DNA from: Lysobacter concretionis Ko07 = DSM 16239
GTDB taxonomy: Bacteria; Pseudomonadota; Gammaproteobacteria; Xanthomonadales; Xanthomonadaceae
Reading direction: 5' to 3'
DNA: 64,000 nucleotides
Assembly (NCBI RefSeq): GCF_000768345.1
Contig: NZ_AVPS01000005.1
Span: forward strand, 62,001-126,000
Shown here: positions 19,245 to 30,109 of the stretch, one piece after another
Numbering within the stretch: the first letter of the stretch is position 1
Layout of the letters: every line of letters begins with the position of its first letter
The notes under the pieces: generated by a model
Databases searched by the model: none
The model's input: the letters and a program-made list of their open reading frames with translations, nothing else
What the model was told of the DNA's origin: nothing
Translations under genes and position numbers: made by a program

Positions 19245-19942
19245 CGCACCCCCCTCAACATCAGCGCATACCCGGCCAACGCCACCAGCCAGCAGGTCAT
19301 CAATGACCACAGGTCGTGCGACAGGAAATGCGCGCCGCGCAGTTGCTGGGAAAATCCGAACACTCCGCCCGCCATCAGGGCCAGAGCCAGCCCCGCCCAT
19401 CGCCAACGTGGCCGCACCGCCAACAGGAAGAAATACCAGGTCACCCAGCCGTAGCCCGCACTGGCATGCCCCGCAGGAAAACAGGCGGCCGACGGCATGG
19501 TCTTAGGACGGAGCTGGAACAGGCCCACGAACGCCTGGCTGCCGCCGTACCGTTGCAGATCCCACGGGCAATCCATCCCGGTGACCGCCTTCAGGACCGA
19601 TACCGCCAGGCAGGCCAGCAGGGTCGTGATCGCGAGATAGGCCAGCGGTCGTCGCCAGCGCGCCAGGCGCGCATCCCCGGCACTCCATATCCAGGCCGCG
19701 AGCACCGCCAGCCACGCCGCCGCGCTGACGGATTTCCCCTGCTGGTGGATCACCATTTCGGTGATCCAGTGGGATTTCAGCGTCCACGCATGACCTTGCA
19801 GGGCATACAGGCGGTCGGCCAGCATGAAGTCACCCTGCAACCCCATCAGGATCGTGCTCAGGCAGATCGCAGCCATCACCGGGAGGAGCAGGTGATTTCG
19901 ATAGAAGTGCGGCGTTGCCACCGTCGTCAACGCCTTGGACAT
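19241..19942 (-). CDS. PAP2-family membrane phosphatase
   Basis: A 233-residue membrane protein with about six hydrophobic segments. Acid-phosphatase motifs are present in degenerate-looking but recognisable form: KAVTGMDCPWDLQRYGG, PAGHASAGYGW and RGAHFLSHDLWS. Members act on undecaprenyl pyrophosphate, phosphatidic acid or lipid A phosphates (LpxE-like). The four-base overlap with eptA suggests joint lipid A remodelling or recycling of the transferase's diacylglycerol by-product. A GTG at 19990 would extend it by 16 residues; neither start has a strong ribosome-binding site. Confidence 0.82.
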   Translation of the reverse strand: MSKALTTVATPHFYRNHLLLPVMAAICLSTILMGLQGDFMLADRLYALQGHAWTLKSHWITEMVIHQQGKSVSAAAWLAVLAAWIWSAGDARLARWRRPLAYLAITTLLACLAVSVLKAVTGMDCPWDLQRYGGSQAFVGLFQLRPKTMPSAACFPAGHASAGYGWVTWYFFLLAVRPRWRWAGLALALMAGGVFGFSQQLRGAHFLSHDLWSLMTCWLVALAGYALMLRGVR

Positions 19943-20050
19943 CGCACCGGTGTCGGCATTGACGGGCAGCAGGATCGGAATGGGCGGCACGGCAACTCAA
20001 CGATGTCGATGACAGATGCGTGCAGCTTGTGAGCCATGCCGTAAGCGGCT

Positions 20051-20066
20051 CTCAGTCATTTCTCAG
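20051..20066 (+). promoter_or_regulatory. CTCAG direct repeat with 11-base period upstream of the response regulator
   Basis: CTCAG occurs at 20051-20055 and again at 20062-20066, so the half-sites face the same side of the helix. OmpR/PhoP-type regulators usually bind tandem half-sites at 10-11 base spacing. The repeat lies in the divergent spacer between the PAP2/eptA operon and the regulator gene, about 55 bases before the latter, making autoregulation and control of the lipid A genes plausible. Confidence 0.4.
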
Positions 20067-20119
20067 GCCGGCGTTAATTCGGCTGCATCTTCCCCCACTA
20101 GACTTGCTGCATCCGCCAG

Positions 20120-20812
20120 ATGAAGCCGATGAAAAACGCCTTGAAAGTCCTCATCGTCGAAGACCAGCACGACATCGCCGCGAATATCTGGGACTTCCTG
20201 GAACGGCGCGGGCATGTGGTCGACCACGCAGCCGACGGCGAGACCGGCCTGATGCACGCCATGCGCTCTCCGTTCGACGTGATCGTGCTGGACTTGGGGC
20301 TGCCGCGGCTTGACGGTCTGGACCTGTGCCGACGCCTGCGCGACGTCGGGCACGGGACGCCGGTGTTGATGCTGACCGCGCGCGACACCCTGGAAGACAA
20401 GCTCAAGGGATTTGCCGAAGGCGCCGACGATTACATGGTCAAGCCGTTCGAGCTGAAGGAACTGGAGGTCCGCATACGCGCGCTCCATCGACGAGGCCAA
20501 CCCCTGGTCAATGCCACTCTCGCCACCGGCCCGCTCACGTTCGACGCGCAGGCGATGATGGCCAGCCGGAATGGCAAACGGATTTCCCTCACCCGCGCCC
20601 AAGGCAAGATTCTTGGATTGCTGATGCAGCGCTCGCCGGCCGTGGTCAACCAGCGCGCCTTGCTGGACTGCGTCTGGGGCGACGAGGCGGGTGACGCAGC
20701 CTCGCTGCACACCCTCGTCTACGACCTGCGCCACCTCATCGACAAGCCGTTCGGCACCACCATGCTGCAGACCGTCCACGGCATCGGCTACCGCCTGGTG
20801 GCCCCGGAATGA
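20120..20812 (+). CDS. OmpR/PhoP-family response regulator
   Basis: A 230-residue regulator. The receiver domain (about 8-120) has acidic VEDQ, phospho-acceptor Asp58 in VIVLDLGLPRLDG, switch residues in MLTARDT and the conserved Lys in DDYMVKPFE. The C-terminal winged helix (about 135-228) ends in LQTVHGIGYRLVAPE. A second ATG lies three codons in. Its stop overlaps the kinase start (ATGA). Placement opposite eptA and a PAP2 gene suggests control of lipid A charge. Confidence 0.93.
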   Translation: MKPMKNALKVLIVEDQHDIAANIWDFLERRGHVVDHAADGETGLMHAMRSPFDVIVLDLGLPRLDGLDLCRRLRDVGHGTPVLMLTARDTLEDKLKGFAEGADDYMVKPFELKELEVRIRALHRRGQPLVNATLATGPLTFDAQAMMASRNGKRISLTRAQGKILGLLMQRSPAVVNQRALLDCVWGDEAGDAASLHTLVYDLRHLIDKPFGTTMLQTVHGIGYRLVAPE

Positions 20813-22173
20813 GGAAGTCCCGGTTCGGAAAGCCGCTCCCGCTAAGGGCCCGGGTGACGCTGCTGTACACCCTGATGGGACTGGTACTGAGCGTGCTGTT
20901 CGCCAGCGCGACGGTGTTCATTTCCGAGGAGTACGAACGGGTGCTGGTGGAGGCCATTCTCAGCAGCCAGGTGGAAGACTACGCGACTCGGCTGACGCGC
21001 CAGCCCGACCTCGACCTGCCGCAGACCAGCCGGCTCAGCGCCTACCTGCGCCGCCCCGACGGCAGTGGCGAAGTACCGGCGGAGCTGGCCTCGCAACCGC
21101 CGGGAATCCGCGAGCTGCCTGAGGATCAGGACGGCGTCCACCTGGCGGTTGCCGATACCGCCGCAGGCCGGCTGTTCTTCACCATCGACCTGCACGATGT
21201 CGAAGAGCTGGAACGCTATCTCTCCTTCATCCTGCTGGCCGTAGTCGTGCTGGGCACGCTGGTGAGCGCCTGGCTGGGCTGGCTGATGTCGGGTGGTGTC
21301 ATCCGCCCGGTGCGCCGCCTGGCCAATGCCGTGGCCAGCCTGCCGACGCAACCGGTCGCCACCCATCTGGGGCGTGGCCTGCCCGATGACGAGCTTGGCC
21401 GCCTCGGCACCGCCATCGACGAGTACCAGGCGCGACTGGTATCGGCCGAGGAAACCGAGCGTGCGTTCTTCGCCGATGCCAGCCATGAACTGCGCACACC
21501 CATTTCGGTGGTACGCGGCGCGACGGAACTGCTGCTGGAAGACAGCGACGAATTTCCCGCCCTGCGCTCCCGCCTGCAACGCCTGGACCGGGGCATCCGC
21601 GAACTGTCGGAACTGATCGACGCCCTGCTCCGCCTTGCGCGTCGACGCACCAGCGCGCCCGAGCGGGTAGCGCTGCATGGATGGCTGACGGCCTGTCTCG
21701 CCAACGCGGTCCCGGTCAGGAATGGACAGGTGCGCCTGGTGGTGGATGGTGGTGAACGCGATGACCGCAATGAATTCCAGCCTGCTGAAGCAGGGCGCGA
21801 CGACGATCCCGGCCCCGATGGGGATTGCCTGCTGCCGGTCGCCGAGGCGGAACTGGTCCTGCGCGGCATCGTCCGTCGGATGCTTCCGCCTGGCGTGCCC
21901 GGCCAATTGCGGGTCACCGGCGCGCGCCAACCTGGCTCGTGCCACACCGTCGAGCTGCACTTCACTTCACCGGACACGCTGCAAACCAGCGCCGCCAAGA
22001 TCCAGCCACGTCCCAGCGACCGTCGCCTCGGGCTGACCCTGGTCGGACGCCTGGCCGAGCAACTGGGGTGGCGGATCGATGACACGCAGGCTGAATCCGG
22101 GCGGGTCGTGATCCAGCTCCCGCACGGTGAGCCGGTGCGGGAATCGGGTGCAAGCGGTCCGGCACTGGCTTGA
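20809..22173 (+). CDS. Sensor histidine kinase with degenerate ATP-binding domain
   Basis: A 454-residue membrane sensor with transmembrane segments at about 17-39 and 137-160, a roughly 97-residue periplasmic loop, a HAMP-like linker and a HisKA box with His226 in FFADASHELRTPISVVRG. The region after about residue 290 should be the HATPase domain, but the N-box asparagine, the DxGxG (G1) motif and a second Gly-rich loop are not recognisable. Only the final RLGLTLVGRLAEQLGWRI keeps the outline of the G2 box. It may act mainly as a phosphatase, or rely on another kinase. It overlaps the regulator gene by four bases. Confidence 0.88.
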   Translation: MRKSRFGKPLPLRARVTLLYTLMGLVLSVLFASATVFISEEYERVLVEAILSSQVEDYATRLTRQPDLDLPQTSRLSAYLRRPDGSGEVPAELASQPPGIRELPEDQDGVHLAVADTAAGRLFFTIDLHDVEELERYLSFILLAVVVLGTLVSAWLGWLMSGGVIRPVRRLANAVASLPTQPVATHLGRGLPDDELGRLGTAIDEYQARLVSAEETERAFFADASHELRTPISVVRGATELLLEDSDEFPALRSRLQRLDRGIRELSELIDALLRLARRRTSAPERVALHGWLTACLANAVPVRNGQVRLVVDGGERDDRNEFQPAEAGRDDDPGPDGDCLLPVAEAELVLRGIVRRMLPPGVPGQLRVTGARQPGSCHTVELHFTSPDTLQTSAAKIQPRPSDRRLGLTLVGRLAEQLGWRIDDTQAESGRVVIQLPHGEPVRESGASGPALA

Positions 22174-22336
22174 ATCCCGGCGGGCCTGCCCGTCATGGCC
22201 GCATGCCACGCGGCATGACCCGGCATCAATGCTCCGATGCCTCGATCAAGCGGCGATGCGACGCAATCGCCTCGCCGGCGCCGATACCGGGCGTGCACTC
22301 CTGTCGTATCCTCCCGCTCTCACGAGGAGCCTTCCC

Positions 22337-22867
22337 ATGCCGATCCGTCATCTCGCTGCCCTGCTTGCCCTTGCCGCGCTTGTTGCCCTTCCGGCCTGTG
22401 CCCGTAGCCCCGACGCCGTCGCAGCGACCACCGCCGCCACGTCTTCCGGCACGGATGCCAGCGCCCCTGCCGACGCGTCTTCGGCATCGCCGCTGGTCGT
22501 CGTCCACAAGGACCCCTACTGCGGCTGCTGCGGCTCGTGGATCGAGCACATGCGCGCCGCGGGCTTCCCGGTAGAGGTGCGCGACGTCGCCGATGTCATG
22601 CCCATCAAGCAGCGCGTGGGACTGCCGGCGGGCAAGGAGTCCTGCCATACCGCCGAGGTCGCCGGCTACTTCATCGAGGGCCATGTCCCGGCCGATGACG
22701 TGAAGCGTCTGCTGGCGGAAGCACCGGATGCCCGGGGGCTGGCCGTGCCCGGAATGCCGGCAGGCTCCCCCGGCATGGAGGTTCCCGGCGGCCACGTCGA
22801 TCCCTATGTGGTGGAATTGATCGGCCGCGACGGCAGCACGTCGGCCTACGCCCGGCACGGCCACTGA
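22337..22867 (+). CDS. DUF411 family metal-binding-like exported protein
   Basis: A 176-residue protein with an N-terminal signal ending in a possible lipobox LPAC (Cys21), then an Ala/Ser/Thr-rich linker of about 30 residues, then the DUF411 domain. That domain opens with VVHKDPYCGCCGSWIEHMRAAG and contains SCHTAEVAGYFIEGHVPA. The Cys-x-Cys-Cys cluster suggests copper or other soft-metal binding, as proposed for the family; this is not shown here. GAGGAG lies upstream of the ATG at 22337. The next gene begins eight bases after its stop. Confidence 0.85.
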   Translation: MPIRHLAALLALAALVALPACARSPDAVAATTAATSSGTDASAPADASSASPLVVVHKDPYCGCCGSWIEHMRAAGFPVEVRDVADVMPIKQRVGLPAGKESCHTAEVAGYFIEGHVPADDVKRLLAEAPDARGLAVPGMPAGSPGMEVPGGHVDPYVVELIGRDGSTSAYARHGH

Positions 22868-22874
22868 GGCCCCC

Positions 22875-23321
22875 ATGTCGATCCAGTCCAAAGCCAAACG
22901 CGACGCCAACAAGAAAAAGAAAGCCCGCGAGCGGGTGGTGACCGCCACACTGCGGCCGGCCGTCGAGGCCCATGCCGACCTGCGCGATGCGCACGGCACG
23001 CTGCTGGGCGGCATCGCCCGACGCGACGGCGAGTGGGTGCTCGGCCTGGACGGCAAGATGGTCGGTGGCTCGGAAAGCGCGGCCACCATCCTGACGATGA
23101 TCAAGCGCGCTGCCGCGATGCTCGAACGCAGCGGCACCCATGTCACGCTCAAGTTCTCCAATGCCCTGCGTGACGCAGCGACCGAAGAGGCCGGCCTGCA
23201 GGGCATGAGCCTTGAGGAGTTCGAAGCGCAACTGGAAGCCACGATGCGTGCGGAAGCCGTGGAAAAAACCGCGGCAGGCCAGAAGTCTGCTTCCAAACGC
23301 GGCAATGACCGCATGCACTGA
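22875..23321 (+). CDS. Conserved hypothetical protein, 148 residues
   Basis: A soluble protein with a very basic N-terminus (SKAKRDANKKKKARERV), a central compact part (ADLRDAHGTLLGGIARRDGE, GLDGKMVGGSESAATI) and a helical, acidic C-terminus. No catalytic motif or membrane segment is visible and I do not recognise a characterised family. It lies just after the DUF411 gene and may share its transcript, but there is no evidence for a shared function. Confidence 0.75.
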   Translation: MSIQSKAKRDANKKKKARERVVTATLRPAVEAHADLRDAHGTLLGGIARRDGEWVLGLDGKMVGGSESAATILTMIKRAAAMLERSGTHVTLKFSNALRDAATEEAGLQGMSLEEFEAQLEATMRAEAVEKTAAGQKSASKRGNDRMH

Positions 23322-23452
23322 TCACTGCGAGCACCAACAACCGTATCGCCCAGATCCAGCTATCGCGACCGGCCACCAATCGACACCGGGCAAGCGCACT
23401 GCCAATCACGGGTCAAAACGCGTCGAAGATGTCTGGTCGACAGCTTGGCGGC

Positions 23453-23740
23453 CTACCCGTCTTCCTCGGGAGGTTCGGGCGGGGCGACGTAAAACGGATC
23501 TTCCGCATCGCGTGCGTGGTTGATCGCGCTGCGCAACGCCGGATCCAGCCGATCGCAATTGAGGATGACCTTGTCGGAGTGCACCGCCGCGACCGCGCCG
23601 AGCGGCACCAGGAAGTCTCCGGTGTTCTCGATATACACCACCAGTCCCGGAGGGGAGTTGCGGATTTCGCGTACCGCGCCGACGCCCTCCTCGCCGTCGG
23701 ACACGAACACCATGAAGCCTTCCCTGATCTGCTCTTGCAT
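23453..23740 (-). CDS. Small PRC-barrel-like protein (resembles DUF2171)
   Basis: A 95-residue protein beginning MQEQIREGFMVFVSDGEEGV and continuing through a beta-rich segment (VVYIENTGDFLVPLGAVAAV, DKVILNCDRL) that resembles the first half of DUF2171/PRC-barrel proteins. It ends in an acidic, proline-rich tail. Start at 23740 follows a GAGGGT ribosome-binding sequence. A longer in-frame reading up to 23989 would run through the tRNA terminator and is rejected. Function unknown. Confidence 0.7.
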   Translation of the reverse strand: MQEQIREGFMVFVSDGEEGVGAVREIRNSPPGLVVYIENTGDFLVPLGAVAAVHSDKVILNCDRLDPALRSAINHARDAEDPFYVAPPEPPEEDG

Positions 23741-23911
23741 GATCCGACCCTCGACTTTCGCCAGCCCGTTCGCGGGTGAGCCCGATGCCGCAGCTCCGCA
23801 TCCATCGGCCGGTGTCGCAGGGGGCCCGGCAACGCGATGACCGATGGAAGCGAACATACGCCCGGCCGGAATGCGATCGGGTGAAGAGTCGCCGGATGAT
23901 TGTCGCAGACG

Positions 23912-23938
23912 CAAAAAAGGCCCCGTCACCGGAGCCTT
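23912..23938 (-). terminator. Rho-independent terminator of the tRNA-Ala/tRNA-Glu transcript
   Basis: On the minus strand AAGGCTCC pairs with GGGGCCTT (one T:G pair) around the loop GGTGAC and is followed by a run of T. It lies 40 bases after the 3' end of tRNA-Glu, in the right orientation to end the tRNA transcript. Confidence 0.85.
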
Positions 23939-23977
23939 GATTGCTTGAAACCGCGAGGGTTTCAATGGGTGAAAAAG

Positions 23978-24053
23978 TGGCGTCCCCAAGGGGATTCGAA
24001 CCCCTGTCGCCGCCGTGAAAGGGCAGTGTCCTAGGCCACTAGACGATGGGGAC
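23978..24053 (-). tRNA. tRNA-Glu (anticodon TTC)
   Basis: The minus strand starts GTCCCCATCGTCTAGTGG, has the anticodon loop C-T-TTC-A-C within a CTGCC arm, the T-loop GGTTCGAATCC and an acceptor stem GTCCCCA paired with TGGGGAC. Discriminator G and an encoded CCA complete a 76-base tRNA. It is the second tRNA of a two-tRNA transcript, 65 bases after tRNA-Ala. Confidence 0.97.
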
Positions 24054-24118
24054 GCAGTGAACTTCGTACTTTTGCCGGCTGTCTTTCACACAGCCGAGTA
24101 ACAAAGAACATTTAAAAA

Positions 24119-24194
24119 TGGTGGAGCCAGGCGGGATCGAACCGCCGACCTCCTGCATGCCATGCAGGCGCTCTCCCAGCTGAGCTATGGCCCC
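24119..24194 (-). tRNA. tRNA-Ala (anticodon GGC)
   Basis: The minus strand begins GGGGCCATAGCTCAGCTGG, has the anticodon arm CCTGC-ATGGCAT-GCAGG with anticodon GGC, the T-loop GGTTCGATCCC and an encoded CCA. Length 76 bases. It precedes tRNA-Glu on the same strand and shares the terminator downstream of it. Confidence 0.97.
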
Positions 24195-24239
24195 ACAGGG
24201 CTGGAAAGTCGACAAGCTTAGAGTGGACTTCACAGGCCG

Positions 24240-24734
24240 TCAAGCCCTGTTTTGAACTTCTCCGTGATTTCGTTCTTTTGCCCTCAACGTGGCCGTGCCG
24301 TGGCCACGTTCGGACAGGTACTGCAGCCACTTTCCGAGGAAGGTGTTTATGCGCAGGCGGTGCCCGATCAACTCGGCGGGTGGAGGATACATGCCCAGCA
24401 CATCCTGCCACCGGCGACCGATATAGCAATGCGTCGCCTCCAACTGGCAGGCGTCGTGGTAATGCCGCAGGTAGGCCGACGGATCGGGCTCGCCGGTGAT
24501 GGGATCGGGCATGCCGTAGGTCAGGCGCAGCTCGGTGGTGTAACGGTGCTGCAGCAGCACGTCCACCTGCAGGTCCAGGCCATCACCGACGCTGGACACG
24601 TGCGATCCCGGGGCCAGGCTTGCCGGAGCGAACAGGCGACCCAGGCGGATGTGGTTCTCGGTGTACAGCGCCATCAACCAGCCGAAACGGCTCAGCGAGG
24701 GGATGCGCGCAGCGGTGGTGACGAGCGAATTCAT
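24240..24734 (-). CDS. DUF1249 family protein
   Basis: A 164-residue conserved protein of the E. coli YqiB family. Typical stretches are SRFGWLMALYTENHIRLGRL, LLQHRYTTELRLTYG and the aromatic segment PDPSAYLRHYHDACQLEATHCY. The family has no established function that I know of. It is encoded between ppsR and tRNA-Ala, with 45 bases to the tRNA. Confidence 0.88.
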   Translation of the reverse strand: MNSLVTTAARIPSLSRFGWLMALYTENHIRLGRLFAPASLAPGSHVSSVGDGLDLQVDVLLQHRYTTELRLTYGMPDPITGEPDPSAYLRHYHDACQLEATHCYIGRRWQDVLGMYPPPAELIGHRLRINTFLGKWLQYLSERGHGTATLRAKERNHGEVQNRA

Positions 24735-24765
24735 GGCTCGATCCTACACGCCCGCATCGGCAGGA

Positions 24766-25587
24766 TCAGAACATTTCTCGGCGGATCCGCAGCGTCGACA
24801 TGACCTTGCTGGCGATCTCCTCGATCGAGGTGTTGGTGGTGCTCAGGGTCGGGATGCGCTCGGCCCGGAACAGGGCCTCGGCAGCAGCGACTTCCCGCTT
24901 GCAGGTCTCCAGCTTGGCGTAGTGGGAATTCGGCCGGCGCTCCTGGCGGATCTGGTGCAGCCGCTGTGGGTCGATGGTCAGGCCGAACAGTTTTTCCCGG
25001 CTGGCCCGCAGCCTCGCCGGCAGGCGATCGTGCTCCAGGTCTTCCTCGGTCAGCGGGTAGTTGGCGGCGCGGATGCCGTATTGCAGGGCGAGGTACACGC
25101 AACTGGGTGTCTTGCCGGCGCGCGACACCGCCACCAGGATTACTTCGGCATCGTCGTAATCCACGCTGATGCCGTCGTCGTGGGTAAGCGCGTAGTTCAT
25201 CGCGTTGATGCGGCGATGGTAGGTATCGAAATCGACGATCGCGTGGGCGCGGCCGACTTCGCGCATGCGGGACTGGCCGAGTTCGCGCTCCAGCGGCTCG
25301 ATGAACGGGGCGAACACGTCCAGCATCAGCGCGTCGCTTTCCGCCAGGGTCTCGCTGACCGCCGGGTCCATGCAGGAGTTGATCACCACCGGGCGCACGC
25401 CGTGGGTCTGGGCAGCGGCGCGGATGCGGCATACGGCTTCTTTCGCGCGTTCGACGCTGTCGACGAACGAGATCCGCTCGGCGATGAATTCGGTGTCGGT
25501 GAACTGGGTCAGCAGGCTGTGGCCGATCGTCTCGGCGGTGATGCCGGTGCCATCGGAGATATAGAAAACCGGCCGTAGTTCCGCCAT
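24766..25587 (-). CDS. ppsR: Phosphoenolpyruvate synthase regulatory protein (kinase/pyrophosphorylase)
   Basis: A 273-residue DUF299 protein. It inactivates PEP synthase by ADP-dependent phosphorylation and reactivates it by phosphate-dependent removal, with pyrophosphate formed (established for E. coli PpsR). Seen: [19 protein letters not shown] at the start and the P-loop-like [16 protein letters not shown]. The ATG at 25587 is chosen over one nine codons upstream because it gives the family-typical N-terminus. It is divergent from its target gene ppsA across 132 bases. Confidence 0.95.
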   Translation of the reverse strand: MAELRPVFYISDGTGITAETIGHSLLTQFTDTEFIAERISFVDSVERAKEAVCRIRAAAQTHGVRPVVINSCMDPAVSETLAESDALMLDVFAPFIEPLERELGQSRMREVGRAHAIVDFDTYHRRINAMNYALTHDDGISVDYDDAEVILVAVSRAGKTPSCVYLALQYGIRAANYPLTEEDLEHDRLPARLRASREKLFGLTIDPQRLHQIRQERRPNSHYAKLETCKREVAAAEALFRAERIPTLSTTNTSIEEIASKVMSTLRIRREMF

Positions 25588-25719
25588 CACGCACCCTGCC
25601 CTGTTGTTTGCCATAGGAAAAAGCCCGTCGGATCAACCTTGTAAGCACCCGGCGCAGAGGCGATCATAACGGCTTCGCCGCGCTGCCCGGCGCGCCAAAA
25701 TCCATGGAGACACCCCGTT

Positions 25720-28092
<2,373 letters not shown>

Positions 28093-28145
28093 GTTCCGGT
28101 TCGTGCTGGTCGGATGCATCGGCCGGCAGCCAGTGGCAGAGCCAG

Positions 28146-28171
28146 ACGCCCCGCTTGTTGCGGGGCGTTTT
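28146..28171 (+). terminator. Rho-independent terminator of ppsA
   Basis: A perfect nine-base stem ACGCCCCGC (28146-28154) and GCGGGGCGT (28160-28168) around TTGTT is followed by TTT. It lies 54 bases after the ppsA stop and before the convergent orn gene. Confidence 0.9.
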
Positions 28172-28246
28172 CAATGGTGCGACATGCATCGCTACTGGAA
28201 AGCATTCTTCAGGCGATAGACCCAACCCACTCCGCCCGGCGGCAAC

Positions 28247-28831
28247 TCAGTCGGATACGGGCTCGTTCAATCCGCCCAGCCGGCCCATGAAGCCGCGGTA
28301 GTACCGCAACTCGTTGATCGAATCGTGGACGTCGCTCAGCGCCGTGTGGCTGGATTGCTTGCGCAGGCCGGCGGACACCTCGGGCGCCCAGCGATGCGCC
28401 AGCTCCTTCAGTGTGCTGACGTCGAGGTTGCGGTAATGGAAATGGGTTTCCAGTCGCGGCATCAGGCGATGCAGGAAGCGGCGGTCCTGGCAGATCGAAT
28501 TGCCGCACATCGGCGAAGCGCCGGCCGTCACCCACTGGGCCAGGAACGCCAGGGTCTGATCCTCGGCCTGCACCATCGACACGCCCTGCTCCAGCACCCG
28601 GTCCCACAGGCCGGACTTGCCATGCTGGTTGCGGTTCCAGTCGTCCATCGCCTCCAACCGCGACAGCGGGTGCGTGATCGCCAGTTCCGGGCCTTCGGCC
28701 AACACGTTGAGTTGCCTGTCCGTCACCACCGTCGCGATCTCCAGGATGGAGTCGTTGCCGGTATCCAGGCCGGTCATTTCCAGGTCGATCCAGATCAGGT
28801 TGTCAGTTGTCGGGGAGCCGTTCGAGGTCAT
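28247..28831 (-). CDS. orn: Oligoribonuclease
   Basis: A 194-residue 3'-5' exonuclease of the DEDDh family that degrades short RNAs, including pGpG from cyclic di-GMP breakdown. Seen: [20 protein letters not shown] with the first Asp/Glu pair, [17 protein letters not shown], and the final His/Asp pair in [19 protein letters not shown]. It shares a 59-base divergent spacer with the DUF2721 gene. Two diguanylate cyclase genes lie in the window, so pGpG disposal fits this organism's signalling. Confidence 0.96.
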   Translation of the reverse strand: MTSNGSPTTDNLIWIDLEMTGLDTGNDSILEIATVVTDRQLNVLAEGPELAITHPLSRLEAMDDWNRNQHGKSGLWDRVLEQGVSMVQAEDQTLAFLAQWVTAGASPMCGNSICQDRRFLHRLMPRLETHFHYRNLDVSTLKELAHRWAPEVSAGLRKQSSHTALSDVHDSINELRYYRGFMGRLGGLNEPVSD

Positions 28832-28890
28832 GTGCTCGCGTCATCATGAAGTGGCGGGCATCATACCGTCAGCCTGTCACGGACACCTCC

Positions 28891-29373
28891 ATGAGCTCCA
28901 CCCTCATCGCCGATCCGCATCACTACGCCGTCATCTCGGCGATGATCACCCCCGCGTTCTTTCTTACCGCGACGGGTTCCCTGCTGATCTCCTCCAACAA
29001 CCGGCTGGCACGGGTGGTGGACCGGATGCGCACGGAAATTGCCAACCTGCGGGAAACCGTGCCCGGGCCGGCACGTATCGAGCTGGAGACCCGGATCGGT
29101 TTCCATCGAAAGCGTTCCTACCTGGTACTGGGCGCGCTGCGGATGCTGTACGGCGCGTTGAGCGCGTTCGTCGGTACCAGCATCGGCATCGCCGCGGATG
29201 CCTTTTTCGGCTACCAGTTGGGGTTCCTGCCGACCCTGCTGGCGGTGCTGGGCGTCCTGCTGATGCTTGCGGCCTCACTGTGCCTGGGGCAGGAGGCCAG
29301 GATCAGCCTGCGCATGCTGGACCGCGAGCTCAAGGCCGAACTGGACAAGGACATCCCGGCCCTGGGGAGTTGA
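28891..29373 (+). CDS. DUF2721 family membrane protein
   Basis: A 160-residue protein with a hydrophobic N-terminal segment (about 12-33: VISAMITPAFFLTATGSLLI), a cytoplasmic helical stretch containing NNRLARVVDRMR, and two further membrane segments (about 75-125). It matches DUF2721; function unknown. The ATG at 28891 is chosen because upstream sequence lies in the orn promoter region. It is divergent from orn and convergent with tadA (18-base gap). Confidence 0.85.
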   Translation: MSSTLIADPHHYAVISAMITPAFFLTATGSLLISSNNRLARVVDRMRTEIANLRETVPGPARIELETRIGFHRKRSYLVLGALRMLYGALSAFVGTSIGIAADAFFGYQLGFLPTLLAVLGVLLMLAASLCLGQEARISLRMLDRELKAELDKDIPALGS

Positions 29374-29391
29374 GCCGGCCTTGCGACGCGC

Positions 29392-29880
29392 TCAGACAGG
29401 CTTGCTGCGCTTGCGCCGGAAGTAACTCGTCAGCCGCCTGCCCGCTTCTTCACCCAGCACCCCGCCCAGCACTTCCACCCGGTGGTTGTGGCGCGGGTCG
29501 GCGAGCAGGTTGAAAACGCTGCCCGCCGCGCCCGTCTTGGGGTCGGTCGCGCCGTAGACCACCCGCGCGACCCGCGCATGCACCATCGCCATGGCGCACA
29601 TCGCGCACGGCTCGAGGGTCACATACAGGGTGCAGCCCAGCAGCCGATGGTTGGCCAGGCGCAGGCCGGCCTGACGCATCGCGACGATCTCGGCATGGGC
29701 GGTCGGATCGTGCTCGGTGATGTTGCGGTTCCAGCCTCCGCCGAGCACCGTACCGTCGGCGGAGACCAGCACCGCTCCGACCGGGATTTCGTCATCCTCG
29801 CGTTCGGCACGATCGGCCAGCGCCAGCGCGTGGCGCATCCAGGCTTCGTCGTTCGTGGTTATCGGGTTGGGAGTCGACAC
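29392..29880 (-). CDS. tadA: tRNA adenosine(34) deaminase
   Basis: Converts A34 to inosine in the wobble position of tRNA-Arg(ACG). The 162-residue protein has the zinc-binding and catalytic motifs HAEIVAMRQ and [10 protein letters not shown], plus the substrate loop [11 protein letters not shown]. It stands alone on its strand between the DUF2721 gene and the large diguanylate cyclase gene. The 229 bases upstream (29881-30109) show no gene or terminator; they probably contain the promoter. Confidence 0.95.
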   Translation of the reverse strand: MSTPNPITTNDEAWMRHALALADRAEREDDEIPVGAVLVSADGTVLGGGWNRNITEHDPTAHAEIVAMRQAGLRLANHRLLGCTLYVTLEPCAMCAMAMVHARVARVVYGATDPKTGAAGSVFNLLADPRHNHRVEVLGGVLGEEAGRRLTSYFRRKRSKPV

Positions 29881-30109
29881 ACTTGTTTATCTGGCTTCTG
29901 TTACAGAATCCGCAGGAAATCCGCGCGGCTTGGCGGCCACTCTAATTCATCTTTTCATCGGACAGAGACACGCAGTTCCATTGATCAATTCAACCAGCAG
30001 ATCCCATATGGCCGGCGACAGCGTCCAGCGGTGCGGCAACACCACCGGACAGCTATGGCCGAAGCTGCGTCGCCATGTGCACCTTCTGGCAGCAGGCAAA
30101 CCTCCTGCA

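Noticed and set aside
23741-23989. N-terminal extension of the DUF2171-like gene to 178 residues
   Set aside because: The extension would be read through the tRNA terminator and into the tRNA end region; a good ribosome-binding site precedes the internal ATG at 23740.
24112-24429. Protein-coding frames across the tRNA genes
   Set aside because: They run through complete tRNA-Ala and tRNA-Glu sequences and match no family.
29881-30109. Possible small gene or RNA between tadA and the large cyclase gene
   Set aside because: No frame with a ribosome-binding site, no stable hairpin and no tRNA-like fold was found; it is best read as promoter sequence.
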